Shown: positions 45,100 to 57,586, counted from the stretch's first letter. The stretch is DNA of 64,000 nt from Pseudofabraea citricarpa (GCA_029641185.1 JAPWGK010000030.1:1-64000), one strand, 5' to 3'. Numbers and translations: made by a program. Notes: a model not told the origin generated them from the sequence alone.

Positions 45100-47056
45100 T
45101 TAAAGGACTTTTGGCAACGGAGCCCCAACCTCGTCAGACTCAAACTGACTGCTTACCTCTGTCTCCCCCTCCTTCTCGCGTCTCAAATCCCTATGCCACA
45201 AAAACCTAACCGTAAAAGCCGTAACAATCAACAGGAAACTGAGGACCGAGATGGTGATAAAGCCCTTTCGATACTGCGGTGCTTCGACTTGCTGCCAGAC
45301 GATAAGCGGAAGCCATGCTTGCAGGACGTATGCCATCTCGTTCATAGATCCGATGACGATGGCTCGTTCTTCGTTGTCTTTTGTGCAAATCTCATGGGCC
45401 CAACTATTTGAGCAGCAGCATTAGTTAAAAGTTAAGGAGATGGGGAAGAGGAAGGACGAACGCCATGCAAAGTCCAGAAAGACCGAATCCAGCTCCCATT
45501 AGATAGTAGCAGGCCCATTTCCAATCTTCGTTGATATCCCAGATTGCAAGGGAAACATAGCAAAGGATGTTGATGAGCTGGATAAGTCAGTTGTGATATA
45601 TTTAGAGATATAGAGGAAGTAGACTGCTTACGCCTCCGAAAACAATTGGTGGCCAACGCCGACCATTCAGAATAGCGTCCGAGAACCAAGCATACACCAA
45701 GGTCGTAACAACTTGAACGGCAGAAGTGCCTGTCGGATAATTATTGATCTGCGGGATCGTATATTTTGGACTCGTTGAGTTCTTGAGGTATTGTGCAAAG
45801 ACAGGTGCACCTCCAGCAGCTCCGTTATTGAAGAATCTGAAAGGAGAGATTAGTTTTTCATTGCTATACTTTTGTGCCAGGAGAGGATCTCACATGTAAA
45901 GGAGAGTCAAGCCATAGATGCGCCAGGAGCCGAAGATTTTCTTGAACTTGGCTTTGTTGTATGGTGTTCTCTGCTCGCGACCTTCGAAGGACATTCGTTG
46001 TTTTGACATTTCAATTTCCTGAATACAGTTAGCGACGAGACATGCCGAATGTATCATACGAAATCATACCTCTTTAGAAAGATAAAATGCCCTTGAAGTT
46101 TCAGGGACATCAGGGAGGAAGAAGAACCCCGCAATAGCGACAGGAAGAGAAATAATGCCGTCAACAATGAACAACCTAAAACACAGTGTAAGCGACAAGT
46201 CGTTTGGTTATAGTTGGGGAAAAACTGACCATTGCCAGCCCTTGAATCCTCCCTTCCCACCAAGCTTATATACAGCAGACATCAGGTATCCCGAAAACAT
46301 GGATCCAATCGCACTGCTAGTATGGAAGATACAAGATCTCTTGGCCAGCTCATCCCGTCGATACCAAGAACCAATAATATACTGCATGCCGGGGTAGAAA
46401 GCACTCTCCGCGAGGCCGATAAAGAAGCGAAGGACGTAAACTTGCTTAGCTGTGTTGCAGCGAGAGAGGCAGAATGTGAGGACCGTCCACGTTAACTATT
46501 CAACATGAGTATATCTCCATTCTTCATGTTCATTCGATGAGACTTACTTCGCATGCGGGGATCCAGATCGATGGCCGCACGCGTGTTAAGATCATGTTGC
46601 TCGGTATCTCTCCAAGAACGTACCCAACTGTCCAACAGGTCGTCATATAATTCAACTCGTTTCCGTAGAGACCAAGATCTTCCTTCCTGCGAATCATCAG
46701 CCCCGAGCAATCTCAAAATTCTTTGAATAAATTCTTACATCCCCGAAACAAAAGCACTGTTGATATTTGTTTGGTCTAGATACTTGATAAAGTAACCTGA
46801 AGGTACGCGAGTTAGCGACCTGGTGAAGCGACAGGAAGAGAAATCTTAGCATACCCAAAGACGCCATTGTCAACAGAGCAAAATCAAGCTTAAAGAGAAA
46901 CCTCCGCTCCTGTGGCGACTTGTCAAACGTATCCCACAGATAACTGGCCCATTTCCGCTGCGGTTTCTCCTTGACTACAACTTGTTGTGCATCTTCTATA
47001 CCCGCACCAGGATGGGCGAGCACTTCAGCCGAAAGGTTCTTTTCGTCGCTAGCCAT
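45100..47056 (-). CDS. Dal5-like MFS transporter (anion:cation symporter type)
   Basis: About 500-residue transporter on the minus strand with roughly nine exons; first exon 47056-46855, last exon ends at 45100. The family's first-TM block is split by introns: RRFLFKLDFALLTMASLG then YFIKYLDQTNINSAFVSG. Further landmarks are KEDLGLYGNELNYM, WTVGYVLGEIPSNMILTRVRPSIWIPACE, YVLRFFIGLAESAFYPGMQY and YRRDELAKRSCIFHTSSAIG, all characteristic of the allantoate/nicotinate/pantothenate permease group (Dal5, Tna1, Fen2). Members import small organic anions or vitamins by proton symport. The hydrophilic tail (REKEGETEVSSQFESDEVG) is cytosolic. It may belong to the neighbouring metabolic locus or stand alone. 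Confidence 0.9.
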
Positions 47057-47727
47057 GATTTTGCGATTGTTTCAGGACTTCAAAAGCATCCTGTACTTTA
47101 TTCTTTTTTGAGTTTTGGAGTCCATCTGCACTTATAGCTTAATCGCTTTTTTTTGTTTCGGCATATTGGAGAGATCCTTCGCTTCTCCGCTCTTGCGTTA
47201 TGATGCTGGCCTGTCACGCCATAGATACAGAACCACGAACTCCGTCAGTCGCCATCAAATCGGCATTGCCAGTGATTGAGTAACAACACCATATTTTTTT
47301 GAACTAGAATCGGCCGAGTATCGGGAGATGAGATGCTTGCATCTCGTTCCTGAATTTTTGGACGCTTCTTATCACAATACGTGCTTGCTGCATCGATTGA
47401 GTGATGGTGCGGGCCCGCCAGACACGACCTATCTGGCCAGACGCATGGCATGTATATAAGATTTTGGCCTCAATTCTGAAAAATATTGGATGATTGCGGG
47501 TCGTTCCGTTGCTTGGTGACTTATTTTTCTGCGGCAACAAACCACCAATATGGCTCCAACATGCCGCTGTGCTTAAATCCGAGAACGACGAGTCTGACAA
47601 TGTTGCTATAAAGTCCACTATTAGTAACTGAGCCTTGTCAACATTTATGCTCTTGTCCTGATACAGAACTATGTCAGTGATTCATAATTATCGTCGCTTA
47701 TTCTCCCATCAACAATCACCACAGAAG
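47057..47727. other. Intergenic
   Basis: Promoter of the Dal5-like gene on its right side and 3' region of CHL4. Short ORFs only. Confidence 0.45.
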
Positions 47728-49221
47728 TTACACGCCACCTCCCTTATGACCCCTAATTCTTCCATCTTTTACGACTCCGACAGAGACACCCTCCTCGCCT
47801 GTCATCCAACCTGGCAGTTTCTCCCCATCGATTATACCTTCCTCAACCCACTCTCGAATACCGGCGAAAACGTGACTACCATGAAACGTAATTCTAACAT
47901 CTGGTATCCATACGCCATTATCATCAATGGCACTGGCGTCCTGATCCAAAGCTTCGGAAATGCTACTTCGTCGGCCCTTACTCTTGGCAGGTTGTGGCGC
48001 ATGGTCCTCCAATGGTACGGGAACAGGTGCATCACTAGCAGAAGCTGACAAGTACGGGTCTTCGATTCTTATATCAAATCGTTCAATTCCTTTCCCGTCC
48101 CCAAGCTTGGCTGAATTGCCAAAACGAGCCTGGGCAACCAGTTTCCTTCTCTTCACAAGCCTTGGATCCTCTTCCACTTTTCGTTTCATGCCCAACGGTC
48201 TCGGCGAGGTTTCGGCTGTATCTTCCTCTTCTTCGGCCGAAGCACTTGGTAGTGGAGGTAATTGATTGTTCAACGGATGGTCTGCCTGGTCTTTCTCCGC
48301 GTAGATACTCCAGCCTCCAGCAGCAGCATTGGTCCTCCCACCTCCTCTCCTCTCTACCAGCGCTTCAAGGGTCTTGGCGCTAAGATTGGTGCTTTCCAGG
48401 CCATAACGTTCCCTCGGGCGGGACATTGCCTTGGGAATGCTGTCAAGAGCAAGCTTTCGAAGACTTTTGGAGTCGCTCGAACTGCTAGGTCCGATGGAGG
48501 TGGTAAGTGAGACATAGATATAAGGCGAATTGTGCGGGAAGGCAACATAGAAGGTCTTGGACGAGTCCAATAAGGTGTTGCTGGACAGTGTATGAAGTGC
48601 GCGTTCAGTGTTGTACGGAGAGTCAACGATGAAGATGCGGAGGATGTAGAGCGGCAGAGTTTTGTGTGCCTCAAGGGTATAGTGTGCTTTGACGTCTGGC
48701 AGTGTTTCTTTCTTCAGATTCTGAAGGAAGGTTGGTGGATGGAAACGAGGCAGCGTCATGCTTTTCTTCTCTGCTCGACTGCCATCTTCCTCCTCGTGAT
48801 TTGAGAGGCGTATGACCTTGAGAGCAGACCACTTCTGCGAGGAGGGATGGTCGTATAGGTATTGCGAGTCGACCGTTGCCAGCTGATACAATGTGATCCC
48901 GTTGCGCCAGTCGCCTTCCAATATCCGGTCAACGACATCTCGCTTGCTGCCTTTGCGCTCCTGCATTGACGTGTAGACTTCGCGGAGCTCCTCGAGAGAG
49001 GAGGATGCGGGGTAGAGATCTTGGTCATCCACATCGTCTGCCTCCAAAAGGAGATACGGAGCGCAAACCGGCTGGTTACCATCTTCAAGCCAATCGAGAA
49101 CTAACGATAGCAGCGATGGGCGTGACAGTCGCTGCAGGAGTTTGAATACCGAGGGGTTGTTAGCAGGAACCCGGTGGGTGTTGGGCAGTGCGCTTGTGGT
49201 GGGAACAGAAACAGACGTCAT
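47728..49221 (-). CDS. CHL4: CHL4/CENP-N-like kinetochore protein
   Basis: Intronless 497-aa protein of the Chl4/Mis15 (CENP-N) family, an inner-kinetochore component of the Ctf19/CCAN complex that binds the centromeric nucleosome and is needed for chromosome segregation. Landmarks: the N-terminal helical start VFKLLQRLSRPSLLSLVLDW, KRDVVDRILEGDWRNGITLYQLATVDSQYL near residue 95, HYTLEAHKTLPLYILRIFIVDSPYN near 180, and SKTFYVAFPHNSPYIYVSL near 225. A disordered acidic/basic linker (residues about 310-400) precedes the C-terminal block VRITFHGSHVFAGIREWVEEG, which is the conserved end of the family. Length and order fit fungal orthologues. A single-copy core gene, it marks the move out of the accessory subtelomere. 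Confidence 0.93.
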   Translation of the reverse strand: MTSVSVPTTSALPNTHRVPANNPSVFKLLQRLSRPSLLSLVLDWLEDGNQPVCAPYLLLEADDVDDQDLYPASSSLEELREVYTSMQERKGSKRDVVDRILEGDWRNGITLYQLATVDSQYLYDHPSSQKWSALKVIRLSNHEEEDGSRAEKKSMTLPRFHPPTFLQNLKKETLPDVKAHYTLEAHKTLPLYILRIFIVDSPYNTERALHTLSSNTLLDSSKTFYVAFPHNSPYIYVSLTTSIGPSSSSDSKSLRKLALDSIPKAMSRPRERYGLESTNLSAKTLEALVERRGGGRTNAAAGGWSIYAEKDQADHPLNNQLPPLPSASAEEEEDTAETSPRPLGMKRKVEEDPRLVKRRKLVAQARFGNSAKLGDGKGIERFDIRIEDPYLSASASDAPVPVPLEDHAPQPAKSKGRRSSISEALDQDASAIDDNGVWIPDVRITFHGSHVFAGIREWVEEGIIDGEKLPGWMTGEEGVSVGVVKDGRIRGHKGGGV

Positions 49222-50757
49222 GGTCTTGTCACGATATTGGGTTGATCAACCAGATTCAATCACGGTGGCTTTGAATTCCATGGGATTTGAAGGCTGAGCA
49301 GTTGAGGTGATGGTTATTAGTGCAGAGTCCGTCGCGTGGTTGGTTGGCAACGCGTTTTGGTGCGAAACGCGTGGTCAGGAACTAGATCACATGACTATGT
49401 TAGTGTAATGGTTGCATGTGCATAAGACTTGATAATGCAGAGTGCACAAAATGTCGCAAAGTCTCGGTCGCACAACAGGTCACGACGCAACGAGAGGAGT
49501 ACAACAGTACAACGGTAGTACCCGGTGTACAGAGTATCCCCTCACTCGAAGGTTCAACAAGAAGATAACATGCACCGAGACTTTCTTGTCTGCTGCAGAT
49601 AAAGTGTGGCTCAAGAGTCAAGATGCACCTACTGTCGGTACTTGTTGCGCTTGTGATAGTACCCTCTAAAGGTTCAGTGGTACACCAGGCAAGTATTATT
49701 CCCTGCACCAACGAGGACCATGCCTTGAAAATTTACCACTGTTTCAATCCAGCGGCATGGAACTCCACAAAGTGCTCAGAGGGGCCAAGCATAGCAGGTA
49801 CTGTAGATGTCATGATGTTATGCGTTGCAAAGACGTGTAAGAGAAAACAACAGGAAGAGAACACTATCAGCTATGGTGGCATTTATTTGCACGACAACAA
49901 TGAAGGTCTGGACCCTCGACGAAATAAGCTTCATCCTTGGACCACTTCTCTGTCGCTCTAGACGAAGTCAGGTGACGGACGATCAGCCACACATCACCAT
50001 GGTTTCCCCCTGTCCAGCTGAGTTGAAAGTTGAATGCAGATGAAGGCTCTGAATTTTCTGCATCTCTCAGGCGACCAGGCATCGGCTGCGTCCACATCCT
50101 CCACATTTGCACGCACATCCCGCACGATAACAGCTACGCAAGGGGTTGCGTCTCCACTTGTTCTAGCAACAGCCGTGGCGTCGTCATCAGCATTTCCCTC
50201 GATTAAGAGCAAAAGGGGAGATGAGGGTGAGTTGAGCGGATTACCGTGTGGCTGGTGCCTGACGTCGTTGGTCTTTTCTGCTTGATCTTCTCAGCTGTCA
50301 TCCGTCGCCTATGAAACAATGGAGATGTATACTATGTACCGTGCCGTACAGTATGGTCACAACGAAAAGTCAATACTCCTCCGAACCCCCCACCGTTCAA
50401 GTACAGCCAGCGCAGAGAGAGCTGATCCCCAACGCAGCCAGATACGAATGTTGCCAGCACTTCAGGGATCCGACTCGCTAATCTCGGTAGACTTTGGGGT
50501 CGTGCTCTGCCGGGCGACGGAATGCAAATCGTTACTTAACACGACCGACATATTGACAAGGAAATTGGCTGGCGTAGCGTGCGTAGGTCAAAAACTAGCA
50601 GAAAGCCACAGCTGTGTGCATCGGCCAGGGCGATCGTCATTCTTGTGCCAGATACTTAGTCCCTGTCTTGCGCGCAACAATTGCTGCTCTCTGCGCGTCG
50701 TTCTCCTCTCCTCTTCAACCAGGACAAAGCATCGAAGTTCCATAACACTCGATCACC
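49222..50757. other. 1.5-kb intergenic, no supported gene
   Basis: Divergent promoter region of CHL4 and the CSC1-like gene. It contains ORFs on both strands (such as 49623-49961) without convincing protein features. Sequence just before 50758 is pyrimidine-rich (50690-50720), usual for a fungal transcription start. Confidence 0.5.
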
Positions 50758-53655
50758 ATGGTACGTATCCATTGGGACCTTGTATCGAAGGCCCATTGCT
50801 AATTGCGCAATCTCTCGTAGTCTGAAGCACCAGGAAGCAGTACCCAGACCAGTTCATCTGTGTCTGGCCTCGTTTCCACTTTGGTCCCAGTCGGCATCAC
50901 GGCTGCTGTCTTCGTGACGCTCTTCTTGATCTTCCGTAGAAAGTTGATCAGAGTTTATCGTCCACGAACGTACATTGAGACTCTTCGCGAAGAGTGAGTC
51001 GAACACATACCGATCCACAGAGCCAATCAGCTAACCTGTTCAAAGAGAAAAAACACAGAAGGCTCCAGATGGCTTGCTGGATTGGCTCAGTCCGTTTCGA
51101 CAGATCCATGACACCTACGTTCTCCAGCATCAATCTCTCGATGGCTATCTATACCTGCGATTCCTCAAGATGATGACCGTCATCTGCTTCATTGGATGCT
51201 GTATCACCTGGCCGGTTCTCTTCCCCGTCAATGCCACAGGTGGAGCGGGACAAACTCAACTCGATTTACTCTCTTTCAGTAATGTCGCAGATAAGAAGAG
51301 ATACTATGCGCATACCTTTGTATCATGGGTCTTCTTGAGTAAGTCTTTACCTTCTTCTTAAGGCCATGCTTCTAACCACACTAGGTTTTGTCATGTACAT
51401 CATCACTCGCGAGACTATCTACTTCATCAACCTCCGCCATGCGTACCTTCTTTCCCCTTCCAACGCAGCCAGAATATCATCGAGGACGGTCCTGTTTACT
51501 TGCGTCCCTGAAGAATACCTGAAGGCGGAGAAGCTCCGCGAGTTGTTTGGATCATCAATGAAAAGATCATGGGTTGCCACCGATTGCGAGAAGTTGGAGG
51601 AGACGATCGAGGAGAGAGATAAAGTGGCAATGAAATTAGAAGGTGGTGAGATCAAGCTCTCGAAAACTGCCAACGATAAGCGATTAAAGGCCGAGAAGAA
51701 GGCAGCCAAAGCAGCAAAGAAGGGCAAGGGTGAACCAATTGCAAAGAAGGCGAGCACCAATGAGAGCGCTGATGTTGAATCTGGATCTGTTGCTGCGAAG
51801 TGGCTCGAGAAGAAGGACCGCCCAACCCACCGAATTGGCAAGTTTGGCTTGATTGGAAAGAAAGTTGATACCATCGAATGGTCGAGATCCGAGCTCCAGA
51901 GACTTATCCCCGAGGTCGAAAAGGAACAGGCTGCTCGTCATGGTGGCGCTGGAAAGGCATTTCCATCAGTTTTTGTCGAGTTCACTACCCAGGCTGCTGC
52001 TGAGGCCGCTTACCGAAGAATGACAGTCAAAAAGGCACCCAAGATGGACCCACGCGCCATCTCAGTTACTCCTACTGAGGTTATCTGGAAGAACTTGAAG
52101 ATGGGAAACAAGCAACGAAAGAGTCGCATGGCTCTTGCTACTGCTTTTATCACTGCCATGATCATTTTCTGGTCTATCCCGGTTGCAGTTGTCGGTGCTA
52201 TCAGCAACATCAATTATCTCACCGAAAGTAAGTTATTCTTGACCTATGGTCTCTATTTCGTGCTAATTATCTTGCAGAGGTTCCATTCTTGAGTTTCATA
52301 AACGACATTCCTACTGTCATCCTCGGTGTCGTCACCGGTCTCCTTCCTTCGGTTGCCCTTGCTATCTTGATGGCTTTGGTCCCGATTATTTGTCGATGTG
52401 AGTTTCTTAGATCTTCTTGTGGGAATTATTACTAACCTTAGCAGTGATGGCAAAGCTAGGTGGAGAAGTGACAACTCCAAACGTTGAACTAAAGTGCCAG
52501 TCCTGGTACTTTGCTTTCCAGGTCGTTCAAGTTTTCCTCGTCACGACATTCTCTTCTGGAGCCTCATCCGTGGTTTCTGATATCATTTCAGACCCATCAT
52601 CAGCCACAACTCTCCTTGCAACCAGTTTGCCTAAGGCCTCTAACTTCTACATCTCCTATCTCATTGTTCAAGGCCTCGGTATTGCAGCCGGCAATCTACT
52701 CAATATTGGAGCTTTAGCCATGCTTACCGTCGTTGGAAGATTTTTGGACAAGACACCAAGGAAGATGTTCAAACGTTATATCACTCTCGCGGGTCTCGGG
52801 TGGGGTTCTTTGTATCCCAAGTTTGGCAATTTGGGTGTTATTGGTAAGTCTTGGATTTCTGTTCGTGTTTGTATTCGCTAACCGCCTCTAGCCATTGCCT
52901 ACTCTACCATCGCTCCCCTTGTAATGGGATTTGCGACCATTGGTCTTGGACTCGTATACCTCGCTGTCCGCTATAACTCCCTCTATGTCTTGACCAATAA
53001 TGTCGATACTAAGGGTGCAGCTTACGCTAAGGCTCTCCAGCAACTCATGGTTGGCGTTTACCTCTCCGAAATCTGCTTGATTGGCCTTTTCGCCATCAAC
53101 ACTTCCCCAGGTCCATTGGTTCTTATGATCGTCTTCCTTGCTGGTACTGTACTCTACCATGTCTTCATGCGTCATGCATTGAAGCCACTTACTATGTATC
53201 TTCCCGATAACCTCGAGCACTCAACCGCTCTTTTCTCAACTGCAGACCACAAGTCCTATGATGCTGTTAAGTCGACCGGTACCCCGATTGAGGCACCAAT
53301 TGTCCAGCCGGGATCTTTCGGAGCGAAGAAGAATGGGTTCATCGCTCGGATATTCGATCCAGCGAAGTTCAAGTCCTTCCAGACTGTTCGTTCTTTGATT
53401 CCTGACTACCCTCTTCCGGTATACGCCGACGAGGATGTAGAACATGCCTTCTTCAATCCTGCCATCACATCTCCACCACCAGTCTGCTGGATAGTGCGAG
53501 ACGAGATGGGAATCTCTCGCCAGGAGGTGAAGGATTCTTCGGCTGTCGTCAGTATCTCGGACGAGTTTGCTCGATTCAACGAGAAGGGAAAAGTGGTCTG
53601 GGACGTCGAACGGATTGAAAGCATTCCTATCTACCAGAAGAGAATCGACTACTAA
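50758..53655 (+). CDS. CSC1/OSCA-type calcium-permeable channel (DUF221)
   Basis: Roughly 860-residue membrane protein of the CSC1/OSCA/TMEM63 family of osmo- or mechanosensitive cation channels. The start ATG (50758-50760) is alone in its coding exon and is followed by a 60-nt intron; exon 2 starts 50821. Landmarks: N-terminal TM with IFRRKLIRVYRPRTYIET, then DGLLDWLSPFRQIHDTYVLQ, TVLFTCVPEEYLKAEKLREL (start of the cytosolic RRM-like loop), a Lys/Ala-rich linker, and AFPSVFVEFTTQAAAEAAYRR. The pore-side domain has MDPRAISVTPTEVIWKNLKM, then LSFINDIPTVILGVVTGLLP and YISYLIVQGLGIAAGNLL. The last TM block ends near HALKPLTMYLP, followed by a cytosolic tail. Six further introns are short and in frame. 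Confidence 0.93.
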
Positions 53656-54591
53656 AGCCAGATGTCTGTTCCATTTTTTAAAAACTGATGTTGGGATTTG
53701 GGATGAATATTAGCGGGCGGTCATTAGAGGATGAGAAACCAGGAGCGGGTTGGATAGGGGAGTTGTCATATTTTTGTCATTCGGATTATTAGATACCAGA
53801 TACCTCTTTTGCTTCTCTTGCTTTGTGCAGCGGTAGGTAGTTAGTTTAGTGTAATCAATTAATATGTAAATCAAAGTTATTATGTTATGCTCATGTGATT
53901 GAAGGACATCACCCAACGACCACCTCCCTCACCATCAGCGGTTGAAGGTGAACTCGAGTCTCCTGTTCCACAGAAGTCTAAGAACAAGTAGATAGATCGC
54001 TATCAACGACAATAACATGATCAAAGGTAACTCTTAGTCCAGATATTCTATGATCGTTTTCGCTTTCGCTTCTTGCTGTACGGCCGTAAGCGCGCACTCG
54101 CTTTCCTTTCACTACCACTAGGAATGGAGGTAACGGAGGTGTAAACGAGACGAATAAGAGTCTCCGGTCTTGATACATCGAGATCACCTCACACTTCCAA
54201 CACGCAACTCTCACTAGAGAGACAAGCAATTGTGGCCCCACTAAAAAATAAGAAAGAAGCCCAGGGTACCTAGTACATCCGTAGGCCATTTAGATCCAAC
54301 GCTGTGGTTTTGGGATTGGTCTTCCAGAAGGAGAACTCCTACATACTGCAGAGTTGTCATTGTCACCAGACTCGGAGACGGAGCAATCAAAGACTTTATA
54401 CTCGGCCGTTATGCACATATCTTCTCACGTTGTAAGGACGAAAGATGACGATTATTTGGTGGCAGGATCCCTGCTCCCTATTTCGCGATAAGATAAAGCT
54501 TTCTTTCTCCCTCGCCTTGACCCTCCAAACTGCATCAACAACTTGAACATTCACAATCACAATCACAATCACCAATTACAAAACTTACAAC
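53656..54591. other. Intergenic
   Basis: Between two plus-strand genes. A short CACAAT/CACAATCA tandem repeat (54551-54572) lies in the 5' leader of the dehydrogenase. No gene seen. Confidence 0.5.
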
Positions 54592-55577
54592 ATGCTTTTC
54601 GGATTACTGAATCTGGGAAAGAGCTTCAAGCCTGAGAAGGATATCCCAGACTTGAGTGGGAAGGTCATCTTCGTTACTGGAGGTACTGAATTCTGCACCC
54701 TTCCAACTATCACAACATCACTGACACCCTCCCAGGAAACATCGGCCTAGGCAAGGAGAGCTGTCTCCAACTGGCGAAGCACTCACCAGCGCACATCTAC
54801 CTCTCCGCACGCAGTGCTGAGAAAGGCGAAGCCGCAATCCGCGATATCAAGACAGCAGTACCCGAAGCCAAAATCACCTTCATACGATGCGACCTGGCGT
54901 CTCTCAACTCAGTACGTGAGGCAGCGCGCGAGTTTACAAGCCAGAGCCAGCGGCTAGACATGTTGATTCTCAATGCGGGTGTCATGGCGCTGCCTCCGTC
55001 GACGACGCAGGAAGGATACGAGATGCAATTCGGCACGAACCACGTCGGGCACGCGCTGCTCACCAAGCTCCTCCTCCCTACACTTCTGAGGTCTGCTGAG
55101 GGAGGGAACGACGTCCGCGTCATCTCGCTCAGCTCCATCGGCCACACGTTTGCGCCTTCTTCGGGCATTGAATTCGACTCCATCAAGAGCGATCAGAAAA
55201 ATTTGTCGACTTGGACGCGCTATGGCCAATCGAAATTGGCTAATATCCTCTTCACCAAAGAGCTCGCTCGCAGGTATCCCTCCCTCACGGCTGTCGCGGT
55301 CCATCCTGGTATTGTGGCTACCAACCTGTATGCTACCTTCGAGGGTTCTTCTATTGTCGGAAAGGCGAACCAGCTCGCCAAGAGGGTCGTGTATCAGAGT
55401 ACCGAGAGCGGTGCGAGAGGTCAGCTCTGGGCCGCGACTTCGAAGGACGTTAAGTCCGGCGAGTATTACACGCCAATTGGAGTTGCTGGCCAGGGCACGG
55501 CGTTGAGTAAGAACATGGCGCTTGCTGGGAAGCTGTGGGAGTGGACTGAGGAGGAGTTGAAGGGGTTTGAGGTTTAG
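54592..55577 (+). CDS. Short-chain dehydrogenase/reductase
   Basis: Predicted ~310-aa oxidoreductase; exons 54592-54682 and 54736-55577. The NAD(P)-binding motif TGGNIGLGK (TGxxxGxG) is created by the splice. Then CDLASLNSV, the NAG segment LNAGVMALPP, the active-site Ser in SLSSIGHTF and the catalytic Tyr-Lys pair in RYGQSKLANILF; HPGIVATNL follows. This is the retinol-dehydrogenase/protochlorophyllide-reductase-like subgroup often seen in fungi as WW-domain-oxidoreductase-like proteins. N-terminal MLFGLLNLGKSFKP is typical and not a signal peptide. Substrate unknown. Confidence 0.93.
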
Positions 55578-56233
55578 TAGAGCCGAGTCGAGTTCTTTTT
55601 TAGAGTTGAGAGGGTTTTATTATGATACCCGGGGATGTAATATATTGATGAGAGGTATATACTTGTATCGTTTTGCTTATTATTTGAATATTTTGTTTAT
55701 ACTAGTATTGTTGCATCCTGTTTTTTGGGCGTTTCTTAGATATTAGACTTGATCGAGAGTCCCCAGCATTAGAAAGGAGAGTTTGATCTACAAATTATGA
55801 ATATAACATACAAGGGAAACGCATTGGGATTAACCAAGGAATAGCTCAGTCTTCTTAGTGCTTGGGGTAGTTGGTTGTACAATGCGGGCAGATAAGCTTA
55901 AGCAGGCACCTAACTAGCTTTGTAAAACTCCCCAAGCAACCAAACATCCACTGATATTTCCAAACACCGGCTCTATTTCATTCACCGAGAAGACTTCAAA
56001 GCCCGAGACAGATTCAATAGAGTAAATAGACCCTGATTATCACGCAAGAGTGGGGCACGTGCCGACTCGGAGCTACCCCACCTTGAAGCTTCACCTCCTC
56101 AGGTACAGCTTCATAAGCTTGAACTTTATCCTCGCCTTACCTTACCTACCTGCGATTCCTGCTTTTATCTCTTCCAGAAAGATCTTCTGTATATATAAGT
56201 CCCGAATCTTTATAAACAAAAATCAACCCAGCC
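55578..56233. other. Intergenic
   Basis: Promoter region of the nitrilase; a TATATATAAG sequence near 56190-56199 is a candidate TATA element 40 bp before the ATG. No gene. Confidence 0.5.
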
Positions 56234-57586
56234 ATGCCAGAAAAACTCCGCCTCGCGGTCTCGCAGTCTTACACACTCTCCACAACAAGCCTCACGCTCG
56301 GCGCACTCGAAGCCACGGTCCAGAAAGCGGCAAGGCAATCAATTGACCTGGTCCTCTTCCCCGAAGCCTATCTCGGCGGGTATCCGCGCACGGCGACGTT
56401 CGGGGCTGCAGTGGGTGCGCGCGATCCCAATGGGCGCGAGCAGTTCCTGCACTACTTCAAGGATGCGGTAGATTTGGGCGATACACCTGAGGGAGCGGGC
56501 GATCGGTGGGTGAGCAGGCAGTTGGATATCCCGAGGGAGGGTGTCCGAGGCGATGGGACGAGAGAGGAGCTGGAGAGGATTGCGAGGGAGACGGGGGTTT
56601 TTGTCGTTACGGGTCTGGTGGAGCGGAGTGGTGGCACGCTGTATTGCTCTGCTGTGTATGTGTGTCCGCGGTTTGGCATCATTGGGAAGCGGAGAAAGGT
56701 CATGCCGGTATGTTCTGCTCCTCTCCTCTTTCTTGCCGTTGGGCACAATTCAGAACTAACTCGGGCTTGTAGACTGGAAGTGAGCGGTTGATCTGGGGAC
56801 AAGGCCAGCCGTCCTCTTTGAAAGCTGTCACAACGACCATTCGAGGCGTCAAACTCACCCTCGCCGCTGCCATCTGCTGGGAGAATTACATGCCACTACT
56901 TCGACAATCGCTGTACAGCCAGAACGTGAACCTGTACCTCGCACCGACAGCCGACGCGCGAGATTCCTGGCTGCCGTTGATGCGGACCGTTGCTTCGGAG
57001 GGACGATGCGTCGTGCTGAGCTCGAACCAGTGCATGACGAGAGCCAACCTGCCCGAATGGATCACAGGCCAACCGGCAGCGAAAGAGACGGCTGGGACTC
57101 ACATCCCGGATAGAACAGCGAGGAGACCATCGACTATCACAGACGACGGTCATGAGATTGTGCTGCCAAGCCCCAAGGATACGTCCGCCATCGCCGAAAA
57201 TGGTAGCTCGCCTCACTTGGTCCCTCGCCTACGCAGGAAATCTACCGTCACCGAGGATGGCCACGAAATCGCGTTGCCGACCCTCAAGGAATCAGATGAG
57301 GTGAAGCCTAAACCTGATGTGTCCGACTTTATCTGTCGTGGGGGCTCTTGTATTATTTCTCCCCTTGGAGATGTCATTGCTGGTCCTATCTGGGATGATG
57401 AGCATGGCTTTTTGGTTGTGGACGTCGACTTCGAGGATTGTATAAGAGGCAGATTGGATCTTGATGTTGGAGGGAGTTATTCGAGGTATGTTTTGACTAC
57501 GCCTGAGTGTGAATCTTACTAATTTGCGCAGAAATGATGCTTTCAAGCTTACCGTCGAAGGCTTAGACCTGAGCCCCCCTCCTTAG
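56234..57586 (+). CDS. Nitrilase with a duplicated insertion
   Basis: Predicted enzyme of about 413 residues; exons 56234-56707, 56773-57485, 57532-57586. Catalytic triad is present: Glu in LVLFPEAYLGGYP, Lys in GKRRKVMP (end of exon 1) and Cys in LAAAICWENYMPLLR. The nitrilase fold elements VNLYLAPTADARDSW and VVLSSNQCM follow, and the C-terminal block FICRGGSCIISPLGDVIAGP and GFLVVDVDF closes the domain. Unusual: between the SNQCM strand and FICRGGS there is an extra ~75-residue segment with two copies of a motif (STITDDGHEIVLPSPK and STVTEDGHEIALPTLK), at 57127-57174 and 57244-57291. It hydrolyses a nitrile to acid (or amide); natural substrate unknown. Confidence 0.92.

Noticed and set aside
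49623..49961. 112-codon ORF starting with a hydrophobic, signal-like N-terminus and several Cys
   Set aside because: No family-like sequence after the first 20 residues, an overlapping ORF of similar length on the other strand, and a location inside a divergent promoter region; chance is the simplest reading.
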